DNA from: Dichotomocladium elegans
Lineage: Eukaryota > Mucoromycota > Mucoromycetes > Mucorales > Lichtheimiaceae
Length of the DNA: 49,471 nucleotides
NCBI GenBank assembly: GCA_025716815.1
Contig: JAIXMN010000065.1
Span: 1 to 49,471, forward strand
Reading direction: 5' to 3'
How positions within the stretch are numbered: the first letter of the stretch is position 1; each line of letters opens with the position of its first letter. The notes below the pieces were generated by a model. The model saw only the letters and a list, made by a program, of their open reading frames with translations. It was not told where the DNA came from and made no database searches. Below, in pieces: positions 1-10,998 of the stretch. A program made the translations under genes and the position numbers.

Positions 1-64
1 GTACACATGCATACAGGCTGGAACTCCCTGCAACCATGAAGGTACATCCAGTGTTCCATGTTAG
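1..64 (+). pseudogene. Element H pol, piece 1 (end of integrase, GPY/F-like region)
   Basis: Translating from about base 8 gives HAYRLELPATMKVHPVFHV, the conserved stretch after the GPY/F module at the integrase C-terminus of chromoviruses (compare [19 protein letters not shown] in element F). The reading frame is cut at 64 by element A and resumes at 5890 with SLLSS. The rest of H lies left of the window. H is a plus-strand Ty3/gypsy element and an old, broken copy. Confidence 0.85.
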
Positions 65-519
65 TGTGGTAAATAAGGTTTGTAGAGACTGTAAAAGTAC
101 AATGAGACTCTTGGAGGTGTTTTTAATAGAAAGAAAAATTCTTCTGTCTGTTTACTCCTACACTACATAGTTGTTTATATATTGTTATGGGTACAATAGA
201 TTCCGCCCGATTGACATGGGTCAATTGTCCTGGAAATTTCCATAAGAGGAGTTGTTGGGGTGCGGTACTTGACAAGTCATAGAAAAACTTTTCATTCGTT
301 CCTGTAGCTGAATCCCAGACCATCCTCACGTCGGTAAAACCTCAAAAAACCCAGTGGGAAAAAATAGAGGAGAAAAGACTGTGGATATGGATCTAGTGGC
401 TATGTATGATCGTGTTTCCCTTAGCTGAGTCGTGTTTCTGTATTGCGGTTGTTCCAGTTCTTTACATCATTGACATGGATATTCACTTCATTGGTGCTCT
501 TGCAATCACCTATGCGACA
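65..519 (-). repeat. LTR1, 3' LTR of element A
   Basis: 455 bp, beginning TGTCGCATAGG and ending TTTACCACA in element sense (TG...CA). The same LTR occurs at 5433, 11033, 12685, 17944, 30578 and 47662. Upstream in element sense is the polypurine tract CTGGAGGGGG. Confidence 0.95.
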
Positions 520-591
520 TTACCCCCTCCAGATTGGGACAATCGTGAAGGAATTGTAGGGAGTATGGTCGATTGCGGGATATTGAGTAAA

Positions 592-3500
592 TTAAGATCG
601 TCGTCTCTGACTTCTTCTCAAATTCTTGTCGGTCTTGTTATAGTCAGATCGTGATCGTTTCTTGCTGGGTACTTTATCCTTTTTGTGCGATGACTCAATT
701 TCGGGTGGTACATCAGCATTCTTTTCATCTTGTCCCAGTCTATGCCAGTATTCGATGATGAATCCAGGATCGGTGAATTTGTCGGGTGTCAACCATTGAT
801 CATCTTCAGGTCCATAACCCTTCCATCGTACGCGATATTGACGGTTTCCTGGCTTTCCTTTGTGTGCAATGATGGCCTGTACTTCATATAATTCATCTTG
901 AGGGACAACTTCGTCTTGATTGATCAGTTTCATCTCAGAGGGTGAATAGTCGCGAGGCATTAACGCTCCAGTTTCGTCTTGCAACACATATGATCCTCCT
1001 TGTGTTTTGCGTAGCACGGTATAAGGTCCTTCAAAGATCGGAGCTAGCTTGCTTTTCCGGTTCTGTACACGGACCATCACATGACTCCTTTCTGGGAAGT
1101 CTGTCAAGTGATGTTTTTCGTCAAATTTTTTCTTCTGTTTATCTCCATGCTCTTCCACTTTTCGTTTCAAGGCAGGAAAGACGACATCGTGCATATACGC
1201 GGCACGTTCCATTAATTCCTCGTGTGTGGACGCGCGTTTTTCAACAGCATTCTTGTCGCGGTAGTCTTTCAACTCGTTAATTCGTCGCGCGAACATGAGG
1301 GAGAATGGGGAGGAACCCAACCTCTCAGAAATGCGGCTGTTGATTTCCAGCTGTGTACTGGGAACGTAGAAATCCCAGTCTTTACCGGCACCTTGTAGTT
1401 TCTTGCGAATGACACTCAGCGTGGTTTGCACCCATCGTTCGGCAACACCATTAGCGCATGGGTGATAAGGCGTAGTAAGTCGGTGGTCAATTCCCAGATT
1501 CTCAACAAAGGTCTTCATCTTGAAGTTCTTGAATTCGCTTCCGTTATCTGACTGAATAATCTTGGGTAGTCCGAAATCGCAGAATACAGACTTGAAAACT
1601 TCAATGATGGTATCGGCCGCCTTGTCTGGTAGTGCGCGCAGTATACAAAAGCGTGTGCACACATCGACAAAGACGATAATGTAATTGTTTCCTTTGCATG
1701 AAGTGCGGTGAAAGTTAATCAAGTCAACTGCCCAGTGATCACCTGGTAAGTATGCGTATATTGGTCGCAAGGGATTGAAACCTCGTTTGCCAATGTTGTA
1801 ACGTTGACATTGAATGCATGATCGTACGTGCTCTACCGCATCTTGGAACAAGTTTGCCCAGTGGACACCATCGGCATGCAGCGATCGCACAATATGCTCT
1901 GCTCCTTCATGACCGCCCGTTAAGTGTGCCTTTTCCAACAATGCTGGACGTTCGGCCTCAGGTGGACACATCGTATCTTGTGGAAATTCGAAAGGCTTGA
2001 TGACGAATACACGTTTGTTGGACGGATTTTTCTTTGCTGACCGTATAATAGGAACATCACCCCCCTCCAGCTGGTCGGTAGGGGCGAACAAGCGAGAAAG
2101 GTTATCGGGCAGCACATTCTCAATACCTGGTAGATGAATCACTTGGAATGAATAATCGAGAAGAGTATCTAACCAGTTAATCATCATAGGATTAGCAATC
2201 TTCTGGGTATGTAGGTACGTCAGCGCTTTATGATCGGTGTATAGGGTGAATGGATTTCCCCATAGATACTGATGAAACTTCTGTAGCGCATATACAACTG
2301 CTAGCAGCTCTCGTTTGGTTGTTGAATAGTTGCGTTCGGATTTGCTGAGAGAGCGAGCCATAAACGATACATATTGCTTCACACCATCGTTCATTTGAAA
2401 GAGGACGGCGCCAATCCCGTAGTTGGATGCATCAGTAGCCACGTAAAACGGTAATGAGAGATCTGGGTATCGCAAGAGGGTACGCTCAGCTAACAGAGCT
2501 TTCAGCTTATTGAAGCAGGCAGTATGCTCGTCAGTCCAGAGCTGATTCAAAGATCCAGCGGAACGTAACGCATCGAGTGGCGCACTGATCTCAGAAACCT
2601 TTGGAATATGGTCGCGGAAATAATTGATGATCCCCATGAAACGCATTACATCCTTGCCCGTTCGTGGTATAGGCCACTGTAGGACATTGGTAAGTTTTCG
2701 TTCATCAGGGGTAATACCACTCTGCGAGATACAGAATCCAAGTAGATAAACCGATCGTTGGGCAAAATGGCACTTTGCGGGATTGAGGAGCAAATTGACG
2801 TTGGTCAGTGCTTGGATAGCCAATTGGACGTGGCGTGTGTGTTCAGCCATTGTACGCGAGTGTACTACGATATCATCCACGAAGGTTTGGACAAATGGCA
2901 TCTCCTTGTAAATCGACGACATCACTCTTTGGAACTTGGACGATATGGGTTTCAAACCGAAAGGACATCCGCGGAACATGTATTGGATTCCATCGTGAGT
3001 GAATGTGGTCTTGTGCTGGTCAGCTTCATTAATCTGGAATCGATGGAACGCGCTCTTGAGATCTAGCGTAGTGAATACAGCTGAACCACCTAAGGATGAA
3101 AAGATTTCCTTGATCAAAGGTAATGGATATCGGTCATCAGGAAGATACTTATTAATGTGGCGAGGATCCAGACATGGGCGTTTGCCAGTCTTGTTGCCAT
3201 ATTCATCCTTCTTGTCGGCCAAAGTGAGAGGACTGTTCCAGCTGGAATTGACGGATGCCTTGACAATAATACCGTCTTCGAGCCAACTTTTGACAGCATC
3301 ATCAACAATGGGACGTACAGCATAAGGTAAAGGGTATTGTCGTTGATATGCGGATACACCTTTGGGAGTGTCGAGATAGATGACTGACTCAGGTACCATA
3401 CAGAAAGCATCTTTCGGGATCGTTGCATTGGCCTTGATATATGGTTCGAGTGCCCTATGGAATGCAGTTTGTTCAGACGGTGTACCTGCAGGTGAATTGT

Positions 3501-5423
3501 TCGGTTCGGCTTCATCTTCATATGGCACGACACGTTCATCCTTCTTGTTTAATAGTTCGTCGTCATCATCCCACCTTGTCGCAACGCCAGTCAAAGCAAC
3601 ACCAAGTCTTGGCAGTAAGTCTAGACCTATTATGACATCGGTGTCATCATTAAGATCCATAACTTCAAACGAATGCTTGATAGTTCGATGGTTGTAGCGT
3701 ATAAGAAGCGGATCGGTGGTGCCCAAACGGGGTAATTGATCATTTTTTCCAGCGTATAGGATGAGTCCTGAAGCGTCATTGATAACCCAGTTGTTTTTTA
3801 AGCAAATATCTTTATTAAGAACCGACATTTCCGCTCTGGTGTCGAGGAGACCCAAGAGACGCTCACTCTGTATGAGGATAGGAGTTGTCAGCCTTAAAGA
3901 ATCGCTTCGGGTATTCAACGCATTCAAACGCAATCGCTTACCGGACGAATGTTTAGCCAGTTCCAGACAGGCATCGGCATCAAGCTCCATGAGCTCGAGC
4001 TCCTCGTCGGCGGGGTGCTTCTTTTCGGCAACCTGTCGAGCAGGGCACGAATCGGCAGTGGCGGTCTTGTTGAGGGTTAGGCGGTTAAGCCTCTTGCGCT
4101 CCCTCTTCTCCTTCATCGCGATCTTGTACTCCTCGCAGCGATGCCCTTGCTCCAGTCCTTCTTGCAATAGATGCAGCGGCTTTCTTGGATGGCACGCTGC
4201 TCTTCAGTAAGTTCCTTGGCAGGTTTTGGCTTGGGCTGGGGGGACTTGCTGCGCCGACGGCGCTCTGAACGTTCACGACGTTCGTGACGCCAATCGTGTC
4301 CGTCGCGGCGGAAGGAACGGTTTCTCGATCGTCGATCGGAATAGTGGTGGTGGTGGTGCTAGGCAGGGTCGTCACGTTGGGCACGCGAACTACGATTGCG
4401 AGTGCGGATCTCCGTCGCCTGGATCAGTATGCCAAGTCGGACAACCTCCTCAACGCATTGGGGTCGACGGGAGCCATGCTGGCCATGCCACGCAACTCGA
4501 ACGTCCTGCTGGAAGTCGGCTTCCAGGGAAAACAAGAAACGCATTGCCATATTCTCGTCGTCCTTGATGCCAGCCTTCTTCATCGCGTCTTGGTACTCGT
4601 CACTGTAGTCGAGGATATTTGCCCCACGGGGCATCTCCATCGTGAACACCTTGGTGGCGGCAGACAGCGAACGACTCGTACCATGGAAACGTTCGGCGAA
4701 CACTCGGCAAACCTGTGACCAGTCATATCCTTTGTTAGCAACGTAAGAATCAAACCAGTTACTCAGGTTGGCGGGCATAGCAAGTGCGAGCCAGCACTGC
4801 CAGTCGTGGTCCACATCCACCTCACCAGCCTCAAGAACGAGCTGGAAGCGGCGGAGGAACTCTTCCACCGAGCTGAACACCTTTTGGCCGGGGTCGGACA
4901 GGGTCAATCCCTGCACCTGGAACAGAGGGATGTCGCGAATGCTGACGCGGCGCTCCTGGAAGGAATGGACCTCACACACTCATCGACGGACGACACACCA
5001 AAAGAAGTGCAAACGGAATCCGTGGCGGGACAGCTGGCTTGTCAGGTCGAAGACCAGCAATGGGCACAGGCTGCAACGCGGCAATGATCGCCTTCTGGTC
5101 ATTGACCAAGCGACACGTCAACGCAATACGCCCGGAAATCGCCTCGATCGCCTCTGCGTCCTGGGCCTGGTACGCCTTGTTTTGCTCCACACACAGCTCC
5201 TGGAGCTCGGCCTGCTTCTGCGCCAGAAGCGCGGCGACAGCAGCCAAAGCATCGGCGGGTTGTTGGGGAGTTTGTTGCACTTGCGTGCGCTCACCCATGC
5301 TCACATCGTCGTCGGCAACACCGGGAAAGGAATCGACCTCGGGGTCGCGACAGGGGGAACCAGAGAACCTTGGACGGTGGTGGCGGCAGTTGGCAACTCG
5401 GTAGTGTTGTTGAGAGTATTCAT
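592..5423 (-). pseudogene. Broken gag-pol of element A
   Basis: Start codon at 5421-5423 and stop at 592-594 match the intact gag-pol of B and G. Order: Gag with coiled coil and core, CX2CX7HXC knuckle, protease, reverse transcriptase (FVDD), RNase H, integrase, chromodomain. Damage seen against B: single-base deletions near 5350 (RDPEVD region), near 5030 (after KPAVP), near 4952 (before RVSIRD) and near 4144 (before GHRC), plus GAG to TAG near 4360 in the histidine run after DDPA. The protease active site DTG has become DTR (near 3838) and the integrase motif PYHPRANG reads PYHPCANG. The pol part (4167-592) is still one open frame. Several single-base losses lie in short G or C runs, so assembly indels are possible. 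Confidence 0.93.
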
Positions 5424-5432
5424 TGTAAAAAA

Positions 5433-5885
5433 TGTGGTAAATAAGGTTTGTAGAGACTGTCAAAGTACAATGAGACTCTTGGAGGTGTTTTTAATAGAAA
5501 GAAAAATTCTTCTGTCTGTTTACTCCTACACTACATAGTTGTTTATATATTGTTATGGGTACAATAGATTCCGCCCGATTGACATGGGTCAATTGTCCTG
5601 GAAATTTCCATAAGAGAGTTGTTGGGGTGCGGTACTTGACAAGTCATAGAAAAACTTTTCGTTCGTTCCTGTAGCTGAATCCCAGACCATCCTCACGTCG
5701 GTAAAACCTCAAAAAACCCAGTGGGAAAAAATAGAGGAGAAAAGACTGTGGATATGGATCTAGTGGCTATGTATGATCGTGTTTCCCTTGGCTGAGTCGT
5801 GTTTCTGTATTGCGGTTGTTCCAGTTTTTACATCATTGACATGGATATTCACTTCATTGGTGCTCTTGCAATCACCTATGCGACA
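5433..5885 (-). repeat. LTR1, 5' LTR of element A
   Basis: 453 bp, same ends as the 3' copy, with two single-base losses (in the GAGGAG run near 5613 and in the TTC run near 5826). Only nine bases separate its end from the gag ATG. Confidence 0.94.
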
Positions 5886-5990
5886 TTAGCCTGCTGTCCA
5901 GTCAAAACGTGCCGACATTCCAACCGCGTGCTGAACCGTTGCGCGATCGAATGCAAGGCGAACACTACGAGGTAGGAAGATACTAGACAG
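5886..5990 (+). pseudogene. Element H pol, piece 2 (linker to chromodomain)
   Basis: Continues H after element A: SLLSSQNVPTFQPRAEPLRD, then QGEHYEV, the usual lead-in to a chromodomain ([13 protein letters not shown] in F). One base is missing after EV, so the following ILDS is out of frame. The piece ends in GACAG (5986-5990), the left duplication of the solo LTR that follows. Confidence 0.85.
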
Positions 5991-6293
5991 TGTGGTGGTT
6001 AGAGAGTTAGTTGCAGGTGTTTAAACCGTAGGGGCTAAAATCGAGTCTTTGAGACGGGATCCTCTTTATTGAATAAAAACAACTCTCTTTTTATATGATT
6101 TCGGACCAGGGTGGTAGTGGTGATACAAGCGGTAGTCATCGAGCATGGTCCTCCAATCATTACCAGTTAGCGGGCTTCGTAACGTTGGAATGGGAGGACA
6201 GTCGAGACGTGCTGTAGAAGAGGTGGATAAGTCGATAACCCTGCTCAGTACTGTCTGTAGAAGCGCAGTGTTATGAACAGTAGGGCTATGACA
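5991..6293 (-). repeat. Solo LTR3-like, inserted in element H
   Basis: 303 bp with TG...CA ends and a perfect 5-bp duplication GACAG (5986-5990, 6294-6298). In minus sense it starts TGTCATAGCCC, carries ATATAAAAAGAGAG and TTCAATAAAGAGGATCC, and ends AACCACCACA. These blocks match the 3' LTR of element D (11605-11968), so it is a diverged solo LTR of that family. Confidence 0.85.
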
Positions 6294-6494
6294 GACAGTC
6301 GCATTCGTCACCGGCGTCTTGAATATTTGGTGGCGTGGAAAGGGTATGATGACCCGTCGGAAAACACCTGGGAGCCTTCTGAAAATCTTTGGAATGCAGA
6401 CGACGCAGTGCGTGACTTCCACCTTCGTTTTCCCACGAAGCCTGCGCCTCAGCCATCTCGGGACTCTCACCGCTCTCATATGCCTCGACCCTAG
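6294..6494 (+). pseudogene. Element H pol, piece 3 (chromodomain and stop)
   Basis: Reads DSRIRHRRLEYLVAWKGY, then ENTWEPSENLW and VRDFHLRFPTKP, ending with TAG at 6492-6494. This is a canonical chromodomain (aromatic positions Y, W and W present) as found at the C-terminus of chromovirus integrases, thought to bind histone marks and steer integration. It is followed at once by a polypurine tract and the H 3' LTR. Together with 1-64 and 5886-5990 it is the C-terminal end of one pol gene. Confidence 0.9.
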
Positions 6495-6506
6495 ACGGGG
6501 AGGTAA

Positions 6507-6982
6507 TGTCATGATCCAACCCGACGTGCCTGCCACAACACACGCAGCAACGATCAACACTGCGATTCCAATACGCACCAAATACCCACTCCACCTGTTC
6601 TTTACATACATACTCCTTCTTCTCTTATTAAGTACATTATCTATACCTTACTCACGATCCAGAACACAATATATATATCCACCCTATCCTTAGTCAAAAT
6701 AAAATCAATCAGTTATCTTGTTTCTTCGTTTCCATACGAATCCATCTGGTTCACCTCTTGTCTTGGCCTCCGTGCTTCTTGTCCCTTCCATCCTTGTATC
6801 GTTCCAATCCAGCTCGATACTTCTTCCTTTCTCTTGGCCTCCGCGCTTCTGTCTTCTTTCTCTTGTTCTATTTTCTTGTTCTGTCTAGTCTTGTTGGAAA
6901 GCGCTTAGTACCTTCCTGCCCTTTCTTCCATCTCCCTCCTATTCCAACCCAATCCCAGTAAAACCTCACCGAAACCATTACA
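6507..6982 (+). repeat. 3' LTR of element H
   Basis: Begins TGTCATGATCC directly after the polypurine tract ACGGGGAGGTAA (6495-6506) and ends GAAACCATTACA. The terminal AAACCATTACA is shared with the LTR of element E, so H and E are related chromoviruses. AATATATATA near 6668 and AAAATAAAAT near 6699 are candidate TATA and polyadenylation signals. The next bases, CCATT, should be the right target duplication; the left copy is outside the window. The sequence then resumes in element D. Confidence 0.82.
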
Positions 6983-7820
6983 CCATTCTCCATACTTTTG
7001 ACGTGCTGGATTTACATGGCCAGGTTGACGTTTGCATTGGTACTGACATTATGAATCAGATTGGTATCCATTTAGTAGGTTTACCCATGCATTGGGACGC
7101 ATCAGCACTAGCCCGAGTACCAGAGTCCACTGGCGATGACGATTCCGTTCTGCCCAACAACTCTCCAGCTGGCTCGCCACGTGAACACCAGACGTTCATG
7201 GATGCCATCCAACCTTACCTCGAGGCCAATGCAGCGATCCCTATTGATTCCTTCTGTATGCTACCAGAGGCTGTTGTTCGACTTGAAACCCCTCCTGGAG
7301 CTATTGCCTACCGCGCACAATACAAGTTACCTGTTGCTCTTCAACCCTTATTACAGCAGCACGTCGACAAATGGCTCGCCGACGGAGTAATCACACGCTT
7401 GACCACGATCAGTCATTGGAATAGTCCGATCGTCTTCGCGCGAAAAAAGGACAACGAGGGCAACTATACAAAATATCGCCCTTGCCTGGATGTGCGTCAG
7501 CTCAACTTACTGCTCCCCGAGGATCAGTTCCCATTACCCCACTTGTCCGACATCTTGGAGTGCACGGCCGGATCGACAGTGTTCACGACATTAGATCTGA
7601 CCAATGCTTTCCACCGATTTCCCATAGCAAAAGAGCACCAGCACAAAACAGCATTCAAATTCAATGGCGTGCTGTATGCGTTCCGAGGCGCTCCCTTTGG
7701 TATCCGCTCTCTGTCATTTAAGTATCAAGCTGTCATGGAACGGCTCTTCTCCGACCTTCCATATGTGTCGCTCTTCATTGACGATTTGTGTGTCCATAGT
7801 GCCAGCTTCGAAGAACACGT
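6983..7820 (+). pseudogene. Element D pol, part 1 (protease end and reverse transcriptase)
   Basis: D is a third Ty3/gypsy lineage related to family 1. Its visible part starts at the end of the protease (TFDVLDLHGQVDVCIGTDIM, compare DVIIGLDLLPRLG in family 1). The reverse transcriptase follows: NNSPAGSP linker, HWNSPIVFARKKD, PCLDVRQLN, TTLDLTNAFHRF, and the catalytic LFIDDLCVHS near 7773, an F/I-DD variant of YxDD. The frame is cut at 7820 by a solo LTR. A shard of about 20 bases (8189-8212, HVSHVQEV) lies between two solo LTRs, and the gene resumes at 8647. The first part of D lies left of element H, outside the window. Confidence 0.9.
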
Positions 7821-8188
7821 TGTGGTGAACATTGATCCGTGTTAGAGAACTTAGCCGTTTCACATCACTATCGCCGATATCCTGAAACTAAGACAATGAT
7901 GAATTTAACACATTGATGTTCAGGGACCGATATTTTCATATCCGCTTGCGTGACAGGACAATCGCACCTATCAAAGGTACTTCCTCTACCCAGGATCCAT
8001 CACTGGTCTTGAAGAGGACAATGAAAAGAGAATGCTCTCATCCGATACGTCCTAACAGGATTAAGCACTTACATCGCCGTTCTAATAGAATTATTATAAA
8101 AGAGAGTTATTTTATTTTCAGGAATAAACATCAACCTCAAAGATACTTTTATAGTTGTCTTTTTTCATTCTCTAATCCATCCATCTCA
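7821..8188 (+). repeat. Solo LTR8 in element D
   Basis: 368 bp starting TGTGGTGAACATTG and ending CCATCTCA, with perfect 5-bp duplications CACGT (7816-7820 and 8189-8193). It holds TTATTATAAAAGAGAG and GGAATAAACATC, so its sense is plus. No full-length partner is present in the window. The TATAAAAGAGAGTT core resembles LTR3, suggesting a distant relative. Confidence 0.85.
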
Positions 8189-8212
8189 CACGTATCGCAT
8201 GTCCAAGAAGTG

Positions 8213-8646
8213 TGTAATGGTTTGGGAGCTGGATTGAGACAGGACGAGAAGGGTGTTAGGTGCTTTCCAACAAGACAAGACAAGACAGGACAAGACCAAT
8301 AGGACAGGACAGGACAGGACAGGACAGGACAGGACAGGACCGAAGCACATAGGCCAAGAGAAGAGTTGAACCAGAAGGAATTGTATGGAAACGAAGAAAC
8401 AAGATAGCTGATTGCTCTTTACTATTGATATTACTTTGGCTATATATATAGGTATGTGCGTATGACTATGGTGAAGAAAGTATTGATGACAATAATTACG
8501 ATAAGGAGATTTGGATGTCTAGCTATGGGCTTCGCTGACGATCGATATAGGAGATTTAGTGGGAAACCGATCAAGGGTCATGGTAGTGGACTTCGTTGAC
8601 GATCGATATAGGAGTTTGGCTGCATACACGATTGATGACCATTACA
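8213..8646 (-). repeat. Solo LTR5-like in element D, with (AGGAC)n and an internal duplication
   Basis: 434 bp, TGTAATGG...CCATTACA, flanked by perfect AAGTG duplications (8208-8212, 8647-8651). Most of it matches the 3' LTR of element E (26523-26882). It has a longer (AGGAC)n run (about 8300-8340) than E and an approximate duplication of TGACGATCGATATAGGAG (about 8536 and 8599), absent from E. Confidence 0.88.
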
Positions 8647-10998
8647 AAGTGGTCCGTCGCCTCACCGAGGTCAACCTCATTCTTAATCAGGACAAGTGCG
8701 CCTTCGGACAGCGCAAGGTTTACCTCTTGGGATTTTGTATCTCAGGCGCGGGCATTGCTTTGGATCCACGCAAAGTCGCCAACATCACAGCATGGCCACG
8801 ACCAAGCACTGGTAAGGACATGCAACAGTTCCTCGGCGCCGTGAATTTTCTCCGTGACCATGTACCTCGGTTTGCCGCAACTACGTGGCCATTGGACAGT
8901 TTATGCAACGCAGGTGACCTCTCACAATTATGGACGGAAGAACACACACGCGCCTTCAACAACGTGAAAATCGCACTCACACAGGCTCCAGTGCTCTGTC
9001 ATCCTGATTTGCAACAACCCTTTTGTTTGGCCACAGACGCGAGTGACGTTGGTGTGGGGGTGTGTCTCTATCAGGTCATCAACAATCAGATTCGTTACAT
9101 CGGTTTCAAGGCCAAGGCACTCTCTCCCAGCCAGCAGCGCTGGTCGGTTACTAAACGTGAACTCTTTGCAGTCATCTACGGGCTCCGACAGTTTCGACAC
9201 TGGCTCTGGGGACGCCGTTTTACTCTTTACACTGACCACGCTGCACTAACATATCTCCACACGCAACCATTAGTCAACCCTATAATGGCTCGTTGGCTTG
9301 ACGACCTGTATGACTTCGATTTCGCGGTAGTACATTTGCCTGGCATGGACAATGTTCTGCCTGACGCCTTCTCCCGTCTTTTTTCTGCGGACAAAAGCCT
9401 GACGGGGGTAAAGGAAAGAACAGCGTTTCAGACAGCACGTCACGAAATCTTATCACCAACACTGCAGGCTCAGCCACAAGAAAAGCCAGGGGTTCCTCCT
9501 CTTCTTCTTCACGTTCCTCTGAGAACAACACCGATGGTCATGCGCCCATTCTTGCACGCGCACAACACTTTGAACCCGTCGACTTTATGACGCCTCCTGA
9601 GAACGAACGTACCGAACTGCTGCAGAAAGCACACTTGGTCGGTCACTTCGGGGCCGACACAATCACCAAGTCCATTCACAGTGACGGAATTCACTGGGCT
9701 AACCTGCGCAAAGACGCCCAGAACCTCGTCTCACAATGCACGGATTGTCAACACTTTAACGTCGGGAAACATTGCTTTCAGCCACTGCGTCATGTCACCG
9801 CTCACTACCCTGGCGATCATTGGGACATCGATCTTGGTATGCTCAATATAACGTCTGACAGCAGAAATAACTATTTACTTGTTCTGGTCGACATTTTCTC
9901 ACGCCACTGCGTCCTGCGAGCAATTCCGGATAAGTCAGCTCTTAGTGTCGCCTGAGTACTCTGGTCACACATGATGGAATATGGACCAGTGCGCACACTT
10001 ACCAGTGACAATGGCACGGAATTTGTCAACGACCTCATCACGCAGCTTACAAAGATATCGGGCCTTGACCACCGTTTGATTACACCTTACCATCCACGCG
10101 CTAACGGCGTAGCAGAAAAATGGGTCAGTCTTGCCAAGAACGCGATCATCAAGCAGCTGCATGGAAAAAAGTCAGAATGGGATATCCATGTCCCCAGCGT
10201 GCAGTTCGCACTCAATATTAAGCACGCTGCGATACACGGTTCACGACCCTTCTCGCTTATGTTTGCTCGTCCACCTAACGCCTTCGCAAACTACACTGAC
10301 ACGACTACAAGCAGCAGCGCCCCGCCTACAGTTGACTACGAAGCAGCACGGGAACGACTCAGCGAGATGGAATCGGTCGTCATACCAGCCATTCGTCAAT
10401 GCATGAAAGCTACACGAGATGCTGAAAAAGCCCGCTTCGATTCGAATCACAGAATAATCGACCCTTATCCAGTCAGCAGCAAAGTTATGATCCGTAACAT
10501 CACTAGAGGCAGTAAGACGTATCCACGCTATGAGGGACCATTTACTGTTAACGGTGCCAACAAGGGCGGCGCTTACATTCTAACTGATTCCACGGGCTCC
10601 TTCCGTTCAATACCCCGCCTTCTCACATCAAGCTGATATCGCACGACATGGTACCACTGAGTCAGGACCATTACGAAGTGCAGGCCATCATTGATCATAA
10701 AGGCACTCCAGGCAACTATACTTATCACACACGCTGGAAGGGATACACGGAAAGTGATGATACATGGGAACCGGCTGCTCATTTTATGGACACTAAACTA
10801 ATTAATGAATATTGGCAGCGCCGTAACCCCAACCATGGTAAAGGCAAAACACGCGAGCAACGATCACGAGCAGCTCCTAGCACGCCATCCATCACAACGG
10901 CTACTAGACGTGCTCCGCAACACAGCTCGACAAACAAACGCCCAGCCAAAGGTACCACAGCTAATGCGATCTGCAAACGCTTGCGACCACGCGCTTAA
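8647..10998 (+). pseudogene. Element D pol, part 2 (RT end, RNase H, integrase, chromodomain)
   Basis: Resumes with VVRRLTEVNLILNQDKCAFG. RNase H: CLATDASDVG near 9026, TKRELFAVIYGL, YTDHAALTYL. Integrase: zinc-binding HLVGHFG...CTDCQ near 9630-9750, then D in HWDIDL, D in TSDNGTEF and E in GVAEKW. C-terminal chromodomain YEVQAIIDHKG...TRWKGYTESDDTWEP near 10675-10790, then a basic tail ending at 10996-10998. Damage: frame change near 9405-9415 in a G run between RNase H and integrase; in-frame TGA near 9953; and a lost base near 10615 before SHIKLISHDM. The start of the plus ORF at 8559 lies in the inserted LTR and is artificial. Confidence 0.9.

Larger units (their letters stand above)
65..5885 (-). 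mobile_element. Family-1 Ty3/gypsy element A, full length, degraded
   Basis: Complete minus-strand LTR retrotransposon: 5' LTR 5433-5885, gag-pol 5423-592, polypurine tract next to the 3' LTR, 3' LTR 65-519. It interrupts element H inside the integrase C-terminal coding sequence. The duplicated target is TTAG (61-64 and 5886-5889), one base short of the 5-bp duplications of the other family-1 copies, so one flank probably lost a base. The two LTRs differ at roughly five positions by eye, more than in B or G, so A is the oldest full-length copy of this family here. Confidence 0.93.

Noticed and set aside
406..654. Plus-strand open frames over elements A and G (for example 406-654, 2758-3066, 4768-5538, 46994-47767)
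   Set aside because: They are antisense shadows of gag-pol and LTR1; the same shadows recur wherever the element does and have no independent domain or start context.
4085..5463. Programmed frameshifting in element A gag
   Set aside because: The frame changes are absent from the intact copies B and G and coincide with simple single-base losses.
8270..8341. AGGAC repeats as a CRISPR-like array
   Set aside because: Contiguous 5-base units with no spacers, inside an LTR of a eukaryotic retroelement.
9280..9531. Minus-strand frame 9280-9531 and similar frames over element D
   Set aside because: Antisense to the RNase H/integrase region, without homology or conserved start.
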